The notes: generated by a model from the letters alone, not told the origin. Positions 26,838 through 35,286 are shown, numbered from the stretch's first letter. The stretch is DNA of 64,000 bases from Polaribacter sp. Hel_I_88 (GCF_000687935.1 NZ_JHZZ01000001.1:2688001-2752000); one strand, 5' to 3'. A program made the numbers and translations.

Positions 26838-28955
26838 ATGAAAATAGGTAGCTTTTTCCAAAATATCAGTTTGAATAACGACCAGCTTAATACGTTAGAA
26901 AAATTGGACGCTTTTTTAAAAAGTGATAAAAATATTTTTATTCTTCAAGGATATGCAGGTACAGGTAAAACTACTTTAATTAAAGGGGTTGTAAAATATT
27001 TAGAGAATAGTAGTCAACTATTTAATATTATGGCTCCAACTGGCAGAGCAGCTAAGGTTTTAAGAGACAAAACAGGTTTTGGAAGAACCATACATAGTAG
27101 CATTTATAAGTTAGAAGATTTAAAAGCAATCAATCCAGATTCAAAAGAATTGGCAGACCATAGCGTGCGCTATGTCTTCCCAATTGATTTGGAATCAAAA
27201 GATCAAAGAGTGCTAATTGTAGATGAAGCTTCTATGATTTCTTCAAAAGAATCTAAAAACGAGCTTTTCGATTTTGGCACAAACTTTCTGTTAAACGATT
27301 TGTTAACCCATACTTTTTCAACAAATAAAAATAATAAAATTATTTTTGTCGGAGATCCTGCTCAGTTGCCTCCAGTTGGCGATAATCAATCCAAAGCTTT
27401 AGAAATTAACTATTTTATTGATTTAGGATATTCCTGTGCTTTTTCAGAACTAAAACAAGTAATGAGGCAAGATGATAATTTAATTTTAGAAAACGCCAGT
27501 AATATAAGAGATCTTTTAAATGAAGCTTCAAGAAATACTATTGAACTAAAATACGACCAAGAGAGTTTTATAAAGTTAGATACTAATGACGTTGTAAGTC
27601 AGTTTACGAATTTGTATCCAAATCCAGAAATTGGTGACGGAATTATAATTTCCTATTCAAACGCTCAAAGTTATCATTATAATTTTGCAATCAGACAGAT
27701 TTTGTTTCCTCAGAATAAAGATATTGTTCCAGGAGATATCATTATGATTAATAACAATAATCAGTATTCTTATAAGACAGAGTTGTTTAATGGTGATTTA
27801 GCTAAAATTGTAGCGGTTTCACAGCATTTAGTTGAGCAATCTGCGCCTGTATGGATAGTTAAAGACGGAGTTAGAGTCAAAGAAATTATAAAAATAAACT
27901 TCAGAAAAGTTTATTTTAGGGTTCCTCATTTTCAGGAAGATATTGATTGTTATATTATTGATGACTTACTAAATAGCATCGACAGAGATTTGACCTTAGA
28001 CATGACAAGAATGTTATATATTAATTTTGTGATGCGTTTTAATGCAGAGCAAGAAAAAAAAGAGGAGAAATTTAAAGTTGGTTCAAAAGAGTTTAAAAAT
28101 GCATTGATTAAAGACCCATTTTATAATGCTTTAAGAATTAAATATGGGTACGCAATTACTTGTCATAAATCTCAAGGTGGTGAGTGGGATAAAGTTTTTG
28201 TAGATTATTCTGGAAGGGCAGGTTTAAATAATGATGCATTGAGATGGAGCTATACAGCTACAACAAGGGGTGTAAATACGGTTTACGCAATTAATTCCCC
28301 ACATTTAACATCATTTAGCAAATTAAAAATTTCAGAGATTACAAATGGTGGAAAAATTCCAAACAATGCACTTTCCTTAGATCATATAAATATTTCACCT
28401 TTTCATAATGGTGCACAGCACAAAGCAAAGAGTTTAAAATATTGGGAAGTAAAAGAAAAATTAGAAGCCACAAACTATAAGATTATTAATGTTGAGTCTG
28501 GTGAGTTTTTAGAAAAATACACCATTAGTAATTATAGAAATGAAGTATTTAAATTGCAAGCAAGTCACAAGGGTTCAGGACATTTTGTAAATCAATTTGA
28601 AGTGGCAAATAAAAAAGGGGCAACTGAAGAAAAAGAGTTAGAAGAGATATTTAATTTAAATTATACTTCAAAACTTTCACTAAACTACACCCCAAGTGCT
28701 GCGTTTTTAGAGTCATTTTATTTTAGAATGAGAGTATGTTGTCAAGAACTAGACATTTCAATTACCAATATCGACGAGCAAGTAGAGAAGTCTTTTGTAA
28801 ATTATTTTTTAAGAACGGATAGTATTTGCTCAAATATTCAGTTTTATTTCAAAAAAAATGGTAGTTTCTCAACAGCAATGCCTAAAACATTTAAATGTAA
28901 TGATGATAAAAAATTGCAATTATTAATTGAAAAATTAGAAAAAGATGCCAGCTAA
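26838..28955 (+). CDS. SF1 RecD-like DNA helicase
   Basis: 705 residues. Walker A is GYAGTGKTT (38-46). Motif Ia is APTGRAAKVL (66-75), Walker B LIVDEASM (126-133) and motif III GDPAQLPPV (172-180). A C-terminal UvrD_C_2-type block (about 440-480) has TCHKSQGGEWDKVFVD and RWSYTATTRG. These place it with RecD/TraA/Pif1-like 5'-3' helicases. After the helicase core a 200-residue C-terminal region is unrecognised. It lies between an SSB-like gene and a TPR/OB gene that it overlaps by 11 bp. DNA unwinding is near certain; the pathway (repair or defence) is inferred from the island. Confidence 0.88.
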   Translation: MKIGSFFQNISLNNDQLNTLEKLDAFLKSDKNIFILQGYAGTGKTTLIKGVVKYLENSSQLFNIMAPTGRAAKVLRDKTGFGRTIHSSIYKLEDLKAINPDSKELADHSVRYVFPIDLESKDQRVLIVDEASMISSKESKNELFDFGTNFLLNDLLTHTFSTNKNNKIIFVGDPAQLPPVGDNQSKALEINYFIDLGYSCAFSELKQVMRQDDNLILENASNIRDLLNEASRNTIELKYDQESFIKLDTNDVVSQFTNLYPNPEIGDGIIISYSNAQSYHYNFAIRQILFPQNKDIVPGDIIMINNNNQYSYKTELFNGDLAKIVAVSQHLVEQSAPVWIVKDGVRVKEIIKINFRKVYFRVPHFQEDIDCYIIDDLLNSIDRDLTLDMTRMLYINFVMRFNAEQEKKEEKFKVGSKEFKNALIKDPFYNALRIKYGYAITCHKSQGGEWDKVFVDYSGRAGLNNDALRWSYTATTRGVNTVYAINSPHLTSFSKLKISEITNGGKIPNNALSLDHINISPFHNGAQHKAKSLKYWEVKEKLEATNYKIINVESGEFLEKYTISNYRNEVFKLQASHKGSGHFVNQFEVANKKGATEEKELEEIFNLNYTSKLSLNYTPSAAFLESFYFRMRVCCQELDISITNIDEQVEKSFVNYFLRTDSICSNIQFYFKKNGSFSTAMPKTFKCNDDKKLQLLIEKLEKDAS

Positions 28956-30501
28956 AGAAATCAAAGAATTAAGAGATTCAGGAAAATTAGAAGAAGCTTT
29001 GGCTATGGCGCAAAGTGAATTAGAAGCGAATCCTGAAAATATTTGGGGAAAAAGAAATTTAGCATGGGTGTATTATACATTCTTAAAAAGAGATCAAGGG
29101 AGTCAAGATGCTTTTTTACCAATGATTTTAAAAGTTCTTGAATTAAAATTACCAGAAGATGAAGTGATGTTTTATGAGCAGATTTGTTGGATGATTGGTG
29201 GGCATATTTTTAAAATATCAAAAAGTGAATTAAGTAATATTGATAAATTCAACGCAGTAAATTTGATTTTTAATTCAATAAAGACATTAAAATTTGAGCA
29301 ATCAAAAGGACATAGCTTTTTGTTAAAATCATTACACAACGCATTTAAAGAAGTTTCTTCAGAAGGGCAATTTAATTCGGATAATTTATTAATGTCTTCA
29401 AAAAGTTATTTAGAACTTTTTCAATGGGCAGGATTTGAAAGTTTTTTAGATGAAGATTATGAACCTTTCGAAATGAATGGTAGAAAGATTATGTCTTTTG
29501 TTGAGCAAGTTATTATTGGGTACTCTAAAGTTTTATTAAAAGGTGAACGTATAAATACTAATGGTTTTATTAAAGCTATAAACGAAGAAAAAACAGATGA
29601 TTTTTTATTTTTCATAAATTCTGTAATAGATAATCATCCAGCGTTTCAATACTCGTTATATTATAAGTCAAAATTATTATTAGCATTAGAAAGATTTGAC
29701 GATGCTAAAAAATCATTAATTCCTTTTGTGAAAAAGAAAAAGAATGATTTTTGGGTTTGGGACTTATTAGGAGAAGCATATTCGAATGACGCTGATGTTC
29801 AGGTTGCTTGTTTATGTAAAGCATTAACATTAAACACTAAAGAAAGTTTTTTAGTAAAGGTTCATCAGAAACTAGCTGATTTGTTGGTTGATAAGGAATT
29901 GTATAATGAAGCTTCTGCAGAAATCATAAATTCTATTTCCATTAGACAGAAGAATAATTGGAAAATTAATAATGAATTATTAAAATATACACATCAAGAA
30001 TGGTTCGCAAAAGATGTACATAAAAATGAGAACAAACGATTCTATATTGATCAAGCTGTTCTTGCAGAAGAGCTATTGTATAATAATCATGAAGAAATAG
30101 TTGTTGTTATAGATTTTGTAAATACCAATAAAAAGGTCGTAAACTTTATAAAGGATAAAACAACCAATGGGTTTTTCAGCTACAAGCATTTAAAAATGAA
30201 CCCGAAAATAGGAGACATTTATAACGCAAGATTAAACCCAGTTGGTGTCGATGGATTTTATAAAGTATTAACTTTTAAAAGAAGTCCAAATACTAATGCT
30301 GAAGTAATAAAAAATGTTTCAGGGAATTTAAGAATCGCAGTAAATAGAGATTTTGGCTTTATAAATGATAATTTCGTTTCTCCGGATTTAATTAAAAAAC
30401 ACAAATTAAAGAATGGAGATGAAATTACAGGTAAGAAAATATTGTCTTTTGATAAAAAGAAAAATGATTGGGGTTGGAAAGTTTTTGAACTTGATATTTA
30501 A
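28945..30501 (+). CDS. TPR-repeat protein with C-terminal OB/cold-shock-like domain
   Basis: 518 residues. TPR-like repeats are visible at about 1-60 (KLEEALAMAQSELEANPENIWGKRNLAWVYY) and about 225-330 (LERFDDAKKSL, VACLCKALTLN, LYNEASAEIINSISI). The C-terminal about 130 residues are beta-rich with an S1/cold-shock-like strand pattern: KIGDIYNARLNPV, a charged segment, then RDFGFINDNFVSP. Proteins combining TPR with S1/CSD folds have been noted in some predicted conflict systems, but I cannot confirm the family. It overlaps the helicase gene by 11 bp. A scaffold or nucleic-acid-binding role for the helicase is inferred. Confidence 0.7.
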   Translation: MPAKEIKELRDSGKLEEALAMAQSELEANPENIWGKRNLAWVYYTFLKRDQGSQDAFLPMILKVLELKLPEDEVMFYEQICWMIGGHIFKISKSELSNIDKFNAVNLIFNSIKTLKFEQSKGHSFLLKSLHNAFKEVSSEGQFNSDNLLMSSKSYLELFQWAGFESFLDEDYEPFEMNGRKIMSFVEQVIIGYSKVLLKGERINTNGFIKAINEEKTDDFLFFINSVIDNHPAFQYSLYYKSKLLLALERFDDAKKSLIPFVKKKKNDFWVWDLLGEAYSNDADVQVACLCKALTLNTKESFLVKVHQKLADLLVDKELYNEASAEIINSISIRQKNNWKINNELLKYTHQEWFAKDVHKNENKRFYIDQAVLAEELLYNNHEEIVVVIDFVNTNKKVVNFIKDKTTNGFFSYKHLKMNPKIGDIYNARLNPVGVDGFYKVLTFKRSPNTNAEVIKNVSGNLRIAVNRDFGFINDNFVSPDLIKKHKLKNGDEITGKKILSFDKKKNDWGWKVFELDI

Positions 30502-30559
30502 TACTTTAAAAAATTAAAATCATACAAAACTTTAGAGATGATTAAACTAAATTAAATAA

Positions 30560-31177
30560 ATGAGATTCCCAGTTCCCCCATTTTTTGAAAGAGATAAAGT
30601 TTACAACATTTCTGAAGTTGAAACATGGTTTGATGAAAATTGGCAAAAATATAATTGGGTTGCAGATTTATGGCGTTGTAAATATTGTTCTAATAGAAGA
30701 AGAAAATTACCCTGTATTTGTAAAGAACCTGATGAGCAATGGAAGTTTTTAAAATTGTATGAAGCCATAGATGAACTGTTAAGATTTCACAGAAAAGAAA
30801 CATATTTTAAAAACGAATTGATAGAATATAACGAAGCGAAATATTCGGATATTAATTTAAAAATATGGGCTGCTAAAAATGAAAAAATAGGCACTGATGG
30901 TTGTGTATCTTTTTCATCGAAATATCTTAAAGAAGGTAAAGATTGTGATAAAACTAGGTCAATAAGAGTTTATGGAAGTTCAGAGTTGGAGTTATTTGTT
31001 GTAAATAAAATCAGAGAACAAGCAGGTAGAGGTGGTAATAAAACCAAATTAGATTTTGAGGTGTTCATTCAAAAGCAAGATTTTAAATATACAATTGAAT
31101 TTATAAAAGTATTCGATGATGTTTTTTGGGTTCAAGAAATACTACCAGAAAGTATTACTAGAATTGAAAAAAAATAG
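30560..31177 (+). CDS. Hypothetical Cys-rich (zinc-binding?) protein
   Basis: 205 residues, family not recognised. Cys40, Cys43, Cys52 and Cys54 (CKYC, then CIC) could form one zinc site. The N-terminus is rich in Trp and Phe (PPFFERDKVYN, ETWFDENWQKYNWVADLW). The rest is mixed alpha/beta with KIREQAGRGGNK near the end. It is the last gene of the operon that begins at 26463, 58 bp after the TPR gene. Its strong coding bias and position argue that it is real; function is unknown. Confidence 0.65.
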   Translation: MRFPVPPFFERDKVYNISEVETWFDENWQKYNWVADLWRCKYCSNRRRKLPCICKEPDEQWKFLKLYEAIDELLRFHRKETYFKNELIEYNEAKYSDINLKIWAAKNEKIGTDGCVSFSSKYLKEGKDCDKTRSIRVYGSSELELFVVNKIREQAGRGGNKTKLDFEVFIQKQDFKYTIEFIKVFDDVFWVQEILPESITRIEKK

Positions 31178-31955
31178 ATATCTACCTTATAAATCCCACA
31201 ACACAAAACCCAATTTATTGAGAAAAACAATAAACTTTTTCTTTTGTGTTGTTCCGCTCGCCAACGCATAGTTGGTTTTATGACACAATACTTGTAGCCA
31301 AAGCTATAATGGCACATTGCTTATTTCATTTAAAGTTAATTATTTCTATAAATTGGTACAATAAAAAAGCAAAGAGCCATTGCCAAAGCTCAAACAACTA
31401 TTTCGCCATAAAACCAACCCCAAGCTAAGTTACATAATGCGCAGTTATAGTCCTCTTTCGTAAACTACAGGGTCTATAACGCCATTATGTAAAATAGCCG
31501 CACATCCAACGCGCACATCCGTTATTAATAATAACATTTAGATATTTAAACAACATTCAGTCTTTAATGCATTGTTTTTATAAGTGCTTAAGGGTACTAT
31601 AAATTCTACTTTATAATTGTATAACTAAAATTAGAAAATTAAAGACAAATTATAAAGCACCTATAAAATCAAAAAAAAAGCCAATAAGAGTAAAACTTTT
31701 TATTTGTAAAGCAATGCAGTAAATACCGTTTTCACCAAAAGCAAATGCGTTAAGAACTTTAAAAATAATCATTTAAAAAAGTAAGAATGTAGTAATGTAA
31801 AAGAGTAATAGTAGCATTCGCTTTTAATAAAACCTCACAAAAATAGTTAGTACAAATAAAAAGTTACACACTTATTCTCGCTGCTGCCTGCGCACTAGGT
31901 ACTTCGTCTTTAATTATTTCCACGTAATTGCTTTTTCCATCTAAATTAGTTTGAA
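31178..31955. repeat. Gene-free 0.78 kb with nested inverted repeats (attC-like?)
   Basis: No convincing gene. GTTGGTTTTATG (31271-31282) is the exact reverse complement of CATAAAACCAAC (31407-31418). Directly after, TTACATAATGCGCAGTTATAG (31430-31450) pairs, with two bases unmatched, with CTATAACGCCATTATGTAA (31474-31492). The long imperfect palindrome between AAC/GTT-type ends resembles the folded recombination sites of integron cassettes, but consensus attC core sites are not clear-cut. The following AT-rich stretch to 31955 shows nothing I can name. It separates the plus-strand island from the minus-strand hipBST genes. Confidence 0.5.
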
Positions 31956-32900
31956 CTATTCAATTCTTTGGTATCTATTTTCTAAAATAGTTTTGTAGGC
32001 TGTTTTCATTTCATCTGATAAAAAAGAACTGTTGATCAATTCTATTGCTTTTGATTTATTTTTAAACATACGTTTAAAAACGCCTTTAATTTGTTTGTCT
32101 GTTAAAGCTAAAAACTGTCCCAGTTTTTCAAAGTGTTCTTTTTTAAATTTCTTTTTTTTTCCTCCTAGCGTAAGTGCTAATTCTTCTGTGTCTTCTGGTA
32201 AAACAATACACACATTTAACAAGTCATAAGCGGGTGAAAGTATCCATTCAGTAGTATCTTCTATCATCGAAAAATTCTTTAAATGCATATCATTATTCCC
32301 TGTTAAAAAGCTAAACAGCGTTAATTCAAAAAAGAAGATTTTATCAAGTAAAGTATTACGTGAATATTGTCCAATAGCTTTTCCTACTTTTTCCATAGAG
32401 CTTTTGTATTTATCATAAGCTTCAGTAACCTGAAATAAATCCAACATATGTATTTTTTCTCCTTCAGTAGTTCTATCAATTCTTTTAGTGATATAAGCAA
32501 GTTCTCCAGAAGCAAGTCGTATCAAGCTAGAAGGCACAACGTTCAATCCAAAGGCAGCTGCAATTCTCATTGTCAAATGTTCATTTTCTGGTATTTCTCT
32601 AAATTGTGGAGTAGGTGGTTTAAAAATATAGTGTCCTCCCAAGGCCCCAACCACTGTAAGTCTTGGGGTTTCTTTTGTGCTAATATTGTTGTCTAAAGAC
32701 ATCGATAGTTTGGGTTGTACACCTGGTACTGCAATACTTCTTTCTACAACGTTTTTTGCTAAAGTCCCCATGTCTTCAAGACGATATGGAATCTCTGGCG
32801 CTTCTTTGGTTCCAAAGAATTCCAAGGCACATTTTTCATGAAAATCAGTTTCAGTGGTCAATGTGTTGTAACAATACAAACAGTTTTTTTTAGACTTCAT
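31956..32900 (-). CDS. hipT: HipT-like kinase (HipA C-terminal part of split system)
   Basis: 314 residues. An N-terminal zinc-ribbon-like CLYC with a second Cys24 starts the protein. RSIAVPGVQPKLS (54-66) is the region carrying the P-loop-type segment and autophosphorylation serine. GNNDMHLKNF (201-210) is the catalytic loop and AYDLLN (224-229) the metal-binding motif. It lacks the HipA N-terminal subdomain, which is encoded by the separate upstream gene it overlaps by 11 bp. That is the arrangement of HipBST systems, in which HipT is the toxin kinase (E. coli HipT phosphorylates TrpS). The target here is unknown. Confidence 0.87.
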   Translation of the reverse strand: MKSKKNCLYCYNTLTTETDFHEKCALEFFGTKEAPEIPYRLEDMGTLAKNVVERSIAVPGVQPKLSMSLDNNISTKETPRLTVVGALGGHYIFKPPTPQFREIPENEHLTMRIAAAFGLNVVPSSLIRLASGELAYITKRIDRTTEGEKIHMLDLFQVTEAYDKYKSSMEKVGKAIGQYSRNTLLDKIFFFELTLFSFLTGNNDMHLKNFSMIEDTTEWILSPAYDLLNVCIVLPEDTEELALTLGGKKKKFKKEHFEKLGQFLALTDKQIKGVFKRMFKNKSKAIELINSSFLSDEMKTAYKTILENRYQRIE

Positions 32901-33225
32901 CGTTTTCTTTTATAGGGATAACACTAACAGCTCCGATACAATTTTGACAACAGGCCAAAAGCAATCCCATACTGTCATTCGCTTTTATTTTCCAGTTTTT
33001 TGTAGCAATCTCTAACAACCATCCTTCTGGTATTAATCCTTCAAAAAAAGGAAACAAACGAGCACTTGTATAGGGATCTGTTCTTACAGGCATGTTAAAC
33101 GTGATAAATTGTTTAGGATAATGGGCTACATAAGAAGCATCATATGTAAAAACAAAATCTCCTTCTGCAGTTTCTAGAATAATACCTGCAAGTGTCTCTT
33201 TATAATATACATTACCTTGTCTCAT
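32890..33225 (-). CDS. hipS: HipS-like HipA N-subdomain protein
   Basis: 111 residues corresponding to the N-terminal subdomain of HipA: YYKETLAGIILE, FVFTYDASYVAHYPKQFITFNMP, FPFFEGLIPEGWL (71-83). In characterised HipBST this small protein, not HipB, neutralises the toxin. It overlaps the HTH gene by 14 bp upstream and the kinase gene by 11 bp downstream. The short C-terminal part includes MGLLLACCQNCIGAVSVIP, which in fused HipA proteins leads into the kinase lobe. The split is therefore between domains and not a random frameshift. Confidence 0.85.
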   Translation of the reverse strand: MRQGNVYYKETLAGIILETAEGDFVFTYDASYVAHYPKQFITFNMPVRTDPYTSARLFPFFEGLIPEGWLLEIATKNWKIKANDSMGLLLACCQNCIGAVSVIPIKENDEV

Positions 33226-33430
33226 CGTCTATACTTTTTTTTGCTATTGGGGCTAACTCATGACCAAACATGGCTAATACCAAATTCACTTTTTCTAAAT
33301 TTAAATTGGTTTTACCTTGTTCTATTTTTCTAATAACGGTCAAAGCAACACCTGTACGTTCAGCAAACTCTTCTTGGGTAAGATGTACTTCTTTTCTACG
33401 ATTTTTAACAAATTCTGATAATAGCTTCAT
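33212..33430 (-). CDS. hipB: HipB-like XRE antitoxin of HipBST module
   Basis: 72 residues, nearly all an XRE HTH (LLSEFVKNRRKEVHLTQEEFA, then TGVALTVIRKIEQGKTN). It is first in the minus-strand operon hipB-hipS-hipT and overlaps hipS. It is expected to repress the operon through the repeats just upstream (33431-33528). It is shorter than the other HipB in this window (95 residues) and not closely similar, so the two modules are independent acquisitions. Confidence 0.86.
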   Translation of the reverse strand: MKLLSEFVKNRRKEVHLTQEEFAERTGVALTVIRKIEQGKTNLNLEKVNLVLAMFGHELAPIAKKSIDDETR

Positions 33431-33528
33431 TATATGCTTTTAAATATAAATATAGGCAAATATACTAAATTATATGTATATAGATATAATTTAGTGACTA
33501 GAAGTATTTTTATATGCTTTTAGATATA
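33431..33528. promoter_or_regulatory. hipBST operator region with palindrome and paired boxes
   Basis: TATATGCTTTTAAATATA (33431-33448) and TATATGCTTTTAGATATA (33511-33528) are near-identical direct boxes exactly 80 bp apart. Between them CTAAATTATAT (33465-33475) and ATATAATTTAG (33484-33494) form a perfect 11-bp inverted repeat with 8-bp spacer. The region lies between hipB on the minus strand and a small plus-strand reading frame whose ATG lies inside the second box. It is probably the autoregulatory control region. A third box copy occurs at 38677-38694. Confidence 0.6.
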
Positions 33529-33660
33529 GTAAAAATAATAAGAGAAAAAGAAAAACAAAAAAAAGACAGCAAAACAAATGCTTCCCTGAGCAGCGCACTT
33601 GTTTCAGAATCTCGTAATCTCAATGTAAAAAACAACGATATCAAAATTTTGTCATTGTAA
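33514..33660 (+). CDS. Small hypothetical protein (48 aa)
   Basis: ATG 33514 to TAA 33658-33660 encodes MLLDIVKIIREKEKQKKDSK followed by a Ser/Asn-rich tail, 48 residues. It is a charged helix and has no recognised domain. Support comes from the homologous frame at 38680-38826, which has exactly the same length but three internal stops. The start lies within a box of the hipBST control region, so its expression may be tied to that antitoxin. It may be the last trace of a gene specific to this mobile region. Confidence 0.45.
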   Translation: MLLDIVKIIREKEKQKKDSKTNASLSSALVSESRNLNVKNNDIKILSL

Positions 33661-33896
33661 ATCCATCGCTATTAGCCTATAAAGGTCAAGCCCTTCGGGT
33701 TTTGAAAAAAATCTCCACCAACTAAAAAATTCAGTATTAAAAAGTCAACAGGCTAGTGGTTGGTAGTATTTTTCTCAAAAACCTTGATAGTCTAGCCTCA
33801 CCATTTAAAAAACAGCTTTCTTTTTGTTGTTTTCCTTTCCAAAATTTTATGGGCAAAAAAATAGCAAAAGAATCTGAACCTTAAAAATGGATACTT

Positions 33897-34301
33897 ATGC
33901 AAAATTTTGAAATCAAGACACATCAAATCGGACGCACATAAAAAGCGCCACATTTTTTTATTTTAAACAAAGGGCTAAATAGCGGAAAACCGCTAGACAA
34001 ACCTTGTCCAAATTGCTTTGTAATTACTGTAAAAACAAAAGCAAAAAGAGAATCCCTGTATTATTTGTGTTTATCCTTAAAAGTAGGGCAATTCTTTGCC
34101 TATTATTTAAAAGGATCAGTGATTCCTTTTATTGGTATCTCAGATGCTAAAAAAGTAATCAATACTGCTTTGCAAAATTATGAAGCACAACAATGGCAAA
34201 TGAAAGTTGAAAAACTCAAAAAGATTACAGCTTTTGAAGAAAACTTAAAACAGCAGTTGTCAACCATTTCAAAATTAAAAACTGCGCTACTAAGAGCATA
34301 G
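33897..34301 (+). pseudogene. DUF6943-like gene, nonsense-disrupted copy
   Basis: From ATG 33897 the frame reads MQNFEIKTHQIGRT and then TAA (33939-33941, codon 15). It continues open to 34301 with FFILNKGLNSGKPLDKPCPN, LSLKVGQFFAYYLKGSVIPF and a C-terminal helix LKKITAFEENLKQQL. The second copy (39111-39416) is open through codon 15 but lacks this C-terminal helix. The family, which I recall as DUF6943, is a small protein of Bacteroidota mobile elements with unknown function. A single substitution-type stop is the only lesion visible. Confidence 0.72.
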
Positions 34302-34342
34302 GTTCAGCAAACAACGAACAACCAACAACGAAAAACGAATAA

Positions 34343-34693
34343 ATGAAAGTAATCATAGCTGGAAGCAGAAACTTCATCAATTATCATGAATTAAAAAAAG
34401 AATGCAACCAATTCCTCCTGGATAAAAAAAATATCGAAATTGTATCGGGTGATCATTATAAAGGAGCTGACAAATTGGGAGTCTAGTATGCGAATGAAAA
34501 AGGTTTTAACATTGTGAGATTTCCTGCAGAATGGAACAAATTCGGAAAAGCTGCAGGACCCGTAAGGAATAAAGAAATGGCAATATATGCAGACGCATTA
34601 ATTGCTTTTTGGGATGGAAAGAGCAGAGGTACTAAGAATATGATTCAGTTGGCAAAACAAAATGGATTGTTATTGAAAGTTATATTGTTTTAA
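34343..34693 (+). pseudogene. SLOG/DUF2493-like protein gene with in-frame stop
   Basis: ATG 34343 starts MKVIIAGSRNFINYHEL, the Rossmann-like nucleotide-binding opening of the DUF2493/SLOG (YpsA-related) family. IEIVSGDHYKGADKLGV follows, then a TAG at 34484-34486 (codon 48) where a GAG would give the usual GVEYANEKG. The rest (RFPAEWNKFGKAAGPVRN, MAIYADALIAFWDGKSRGT) is intact to TAA 34691-34693. SLOG proteins bind nucleotide-derived ligands and are common on phages and conjugative elements. One nonsense change inactivates it. Confidence 0.82.
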
Positions 34694-34847
34694 ATCATAA
34701 AAAAAGCCCGATCGTTAGATCGAACTTTTATTTTCCTGAAGCTTGTTCTGAATTTATGTCAGAATCTCACAGGAACTATTCAGTAAAGGTTACCACATCC
34801 AAACTGAAACGTTGTCTTGAATTTATTTAGGGATCTTTTTAATGATT
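34694..34847. terminator. Short hairpin after the SLOG relic and repeat-like tail
   Basis: Around 34702-34725 a GCCCGATCG / GATCGAAC hairpin is followed by TTTTATTTTCC, consistent with a terminator shared by converging genes. After it a degenerate flavobacterial repeat (CTGAAGCTTGTTCTGAATTT, then CAGAATCTCACAGG) is visible. No gene is seen. Confidence 0.4.
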
Positions 34848-35027
34848 CTAAAATTTTCTTTTACGTTTTGTAATTTTTTTTAAGAGTAGGGAAACTATAA
34901 AACTGACAGTTGCTCCAACCACTGCTAAAATAATAGTCTTTACAATGTCTTGAGTAAAAATAACAGGACTTACACTTAATAAAGTTCCAGATGCAGTTCC
35001 AACTTTTAAGTGAAGGTCTGTTCTCAT
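34848..35027 (-). CDS. Small single-TM membrane protein (59 aa)
   Basis: On the minus strand ATG at 35027 overlaps the TGA of the upstream 83-residue gene (ATGA). The frame encodes MRTDLHLKVGTASGTLLSVS, then a hydrophobic helix IVKTIILAVVGATVSFIVSL (about 29-48) and a basic tail KKITKRKRKF, stop at 34848-34850. The four-base overlap, a single clear TM segment with positive-inside tail, and position in a compact operon argue that it is real. It may be a holin-like or small accessory membrane protein of the phage-like cluster. Confidence 0.62.
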   Translation of the reverse strand: MRTDLHLKVGTASGTLLSVSPVIFTQDIVKTIILAVVGATVSFIVSLLLKKITKRKRKF

Positions 35028-35275
35028 GGTCCTGAATTCTTTTTAGTATTATTTTTTAATTCTTTTTCTTCGGTATCTTTAACCGTAACTTGACTCACTG
35101 CAGATATAACACCCCCAGCAACAGCCACATATCCTGCAACAGTGATTACTGCAGCTGGCAATGTAATGGGGGCAGCCAAAAGACTTCCACTAACTGCTAA
35201 TAAAGACAAACCAATGGTTCTTAAAACTCTAAAAAATTTTGGTGTGGGTGCTTTTGCACGTTCTTGAATGTTCAT
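35024..35275 (-). CDS. Small two-TM membrane protein
   Basis: 83 residues. Hydrophobic segments at about 18-35 (VLRTIGLSLLAVSGSLLAAP) and 38-62 (LPAAVITVAGYVAVAGGVIS) are rich in Ala/Gly. They are followed by a charged tail EEKELKNNTKKNS. Size and topology resemble holins or T4-holin-like proteins next to phage tail and lysis genes in Bacteroidota, but no family motif is decisive. It starts 12 bp after the DUF5675 gene in the same direction and overlaps the next small TM gene by 4 bp. Confidence 0.62.
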   Translation of the reverse strand: MNIQERAKAPTPKFFRVLRTIGLSLLAVSGSLLAAPITLPAAVITVAGYVAVAGGVISAVSQVTVKDTEEKELKNNTKKNSGP

Positions 35276-35286
35276 GATAAAATAGT

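Larger units (their letters stand above)
33503..34301 (+). repeat. Direct repeat copy A (about 0.8 kb)
   Basis: This block is homologous to 38671-39416. Both start with AGTATTT and a TATATGCTTT box. Both continue through a 49-codon frame, a shared stretch reading CTCAAAAACCTTGATAGTC, and TTTCTTTTTGTT, and then the DUF6943-like gene. Identity by eye is high near the gene and lower in the spacer. The two copies point the same way and bracket 4.4 kb of mobile and phage-like genes, which suggests element duplication or tandem insertion. Confidence 0.75.
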
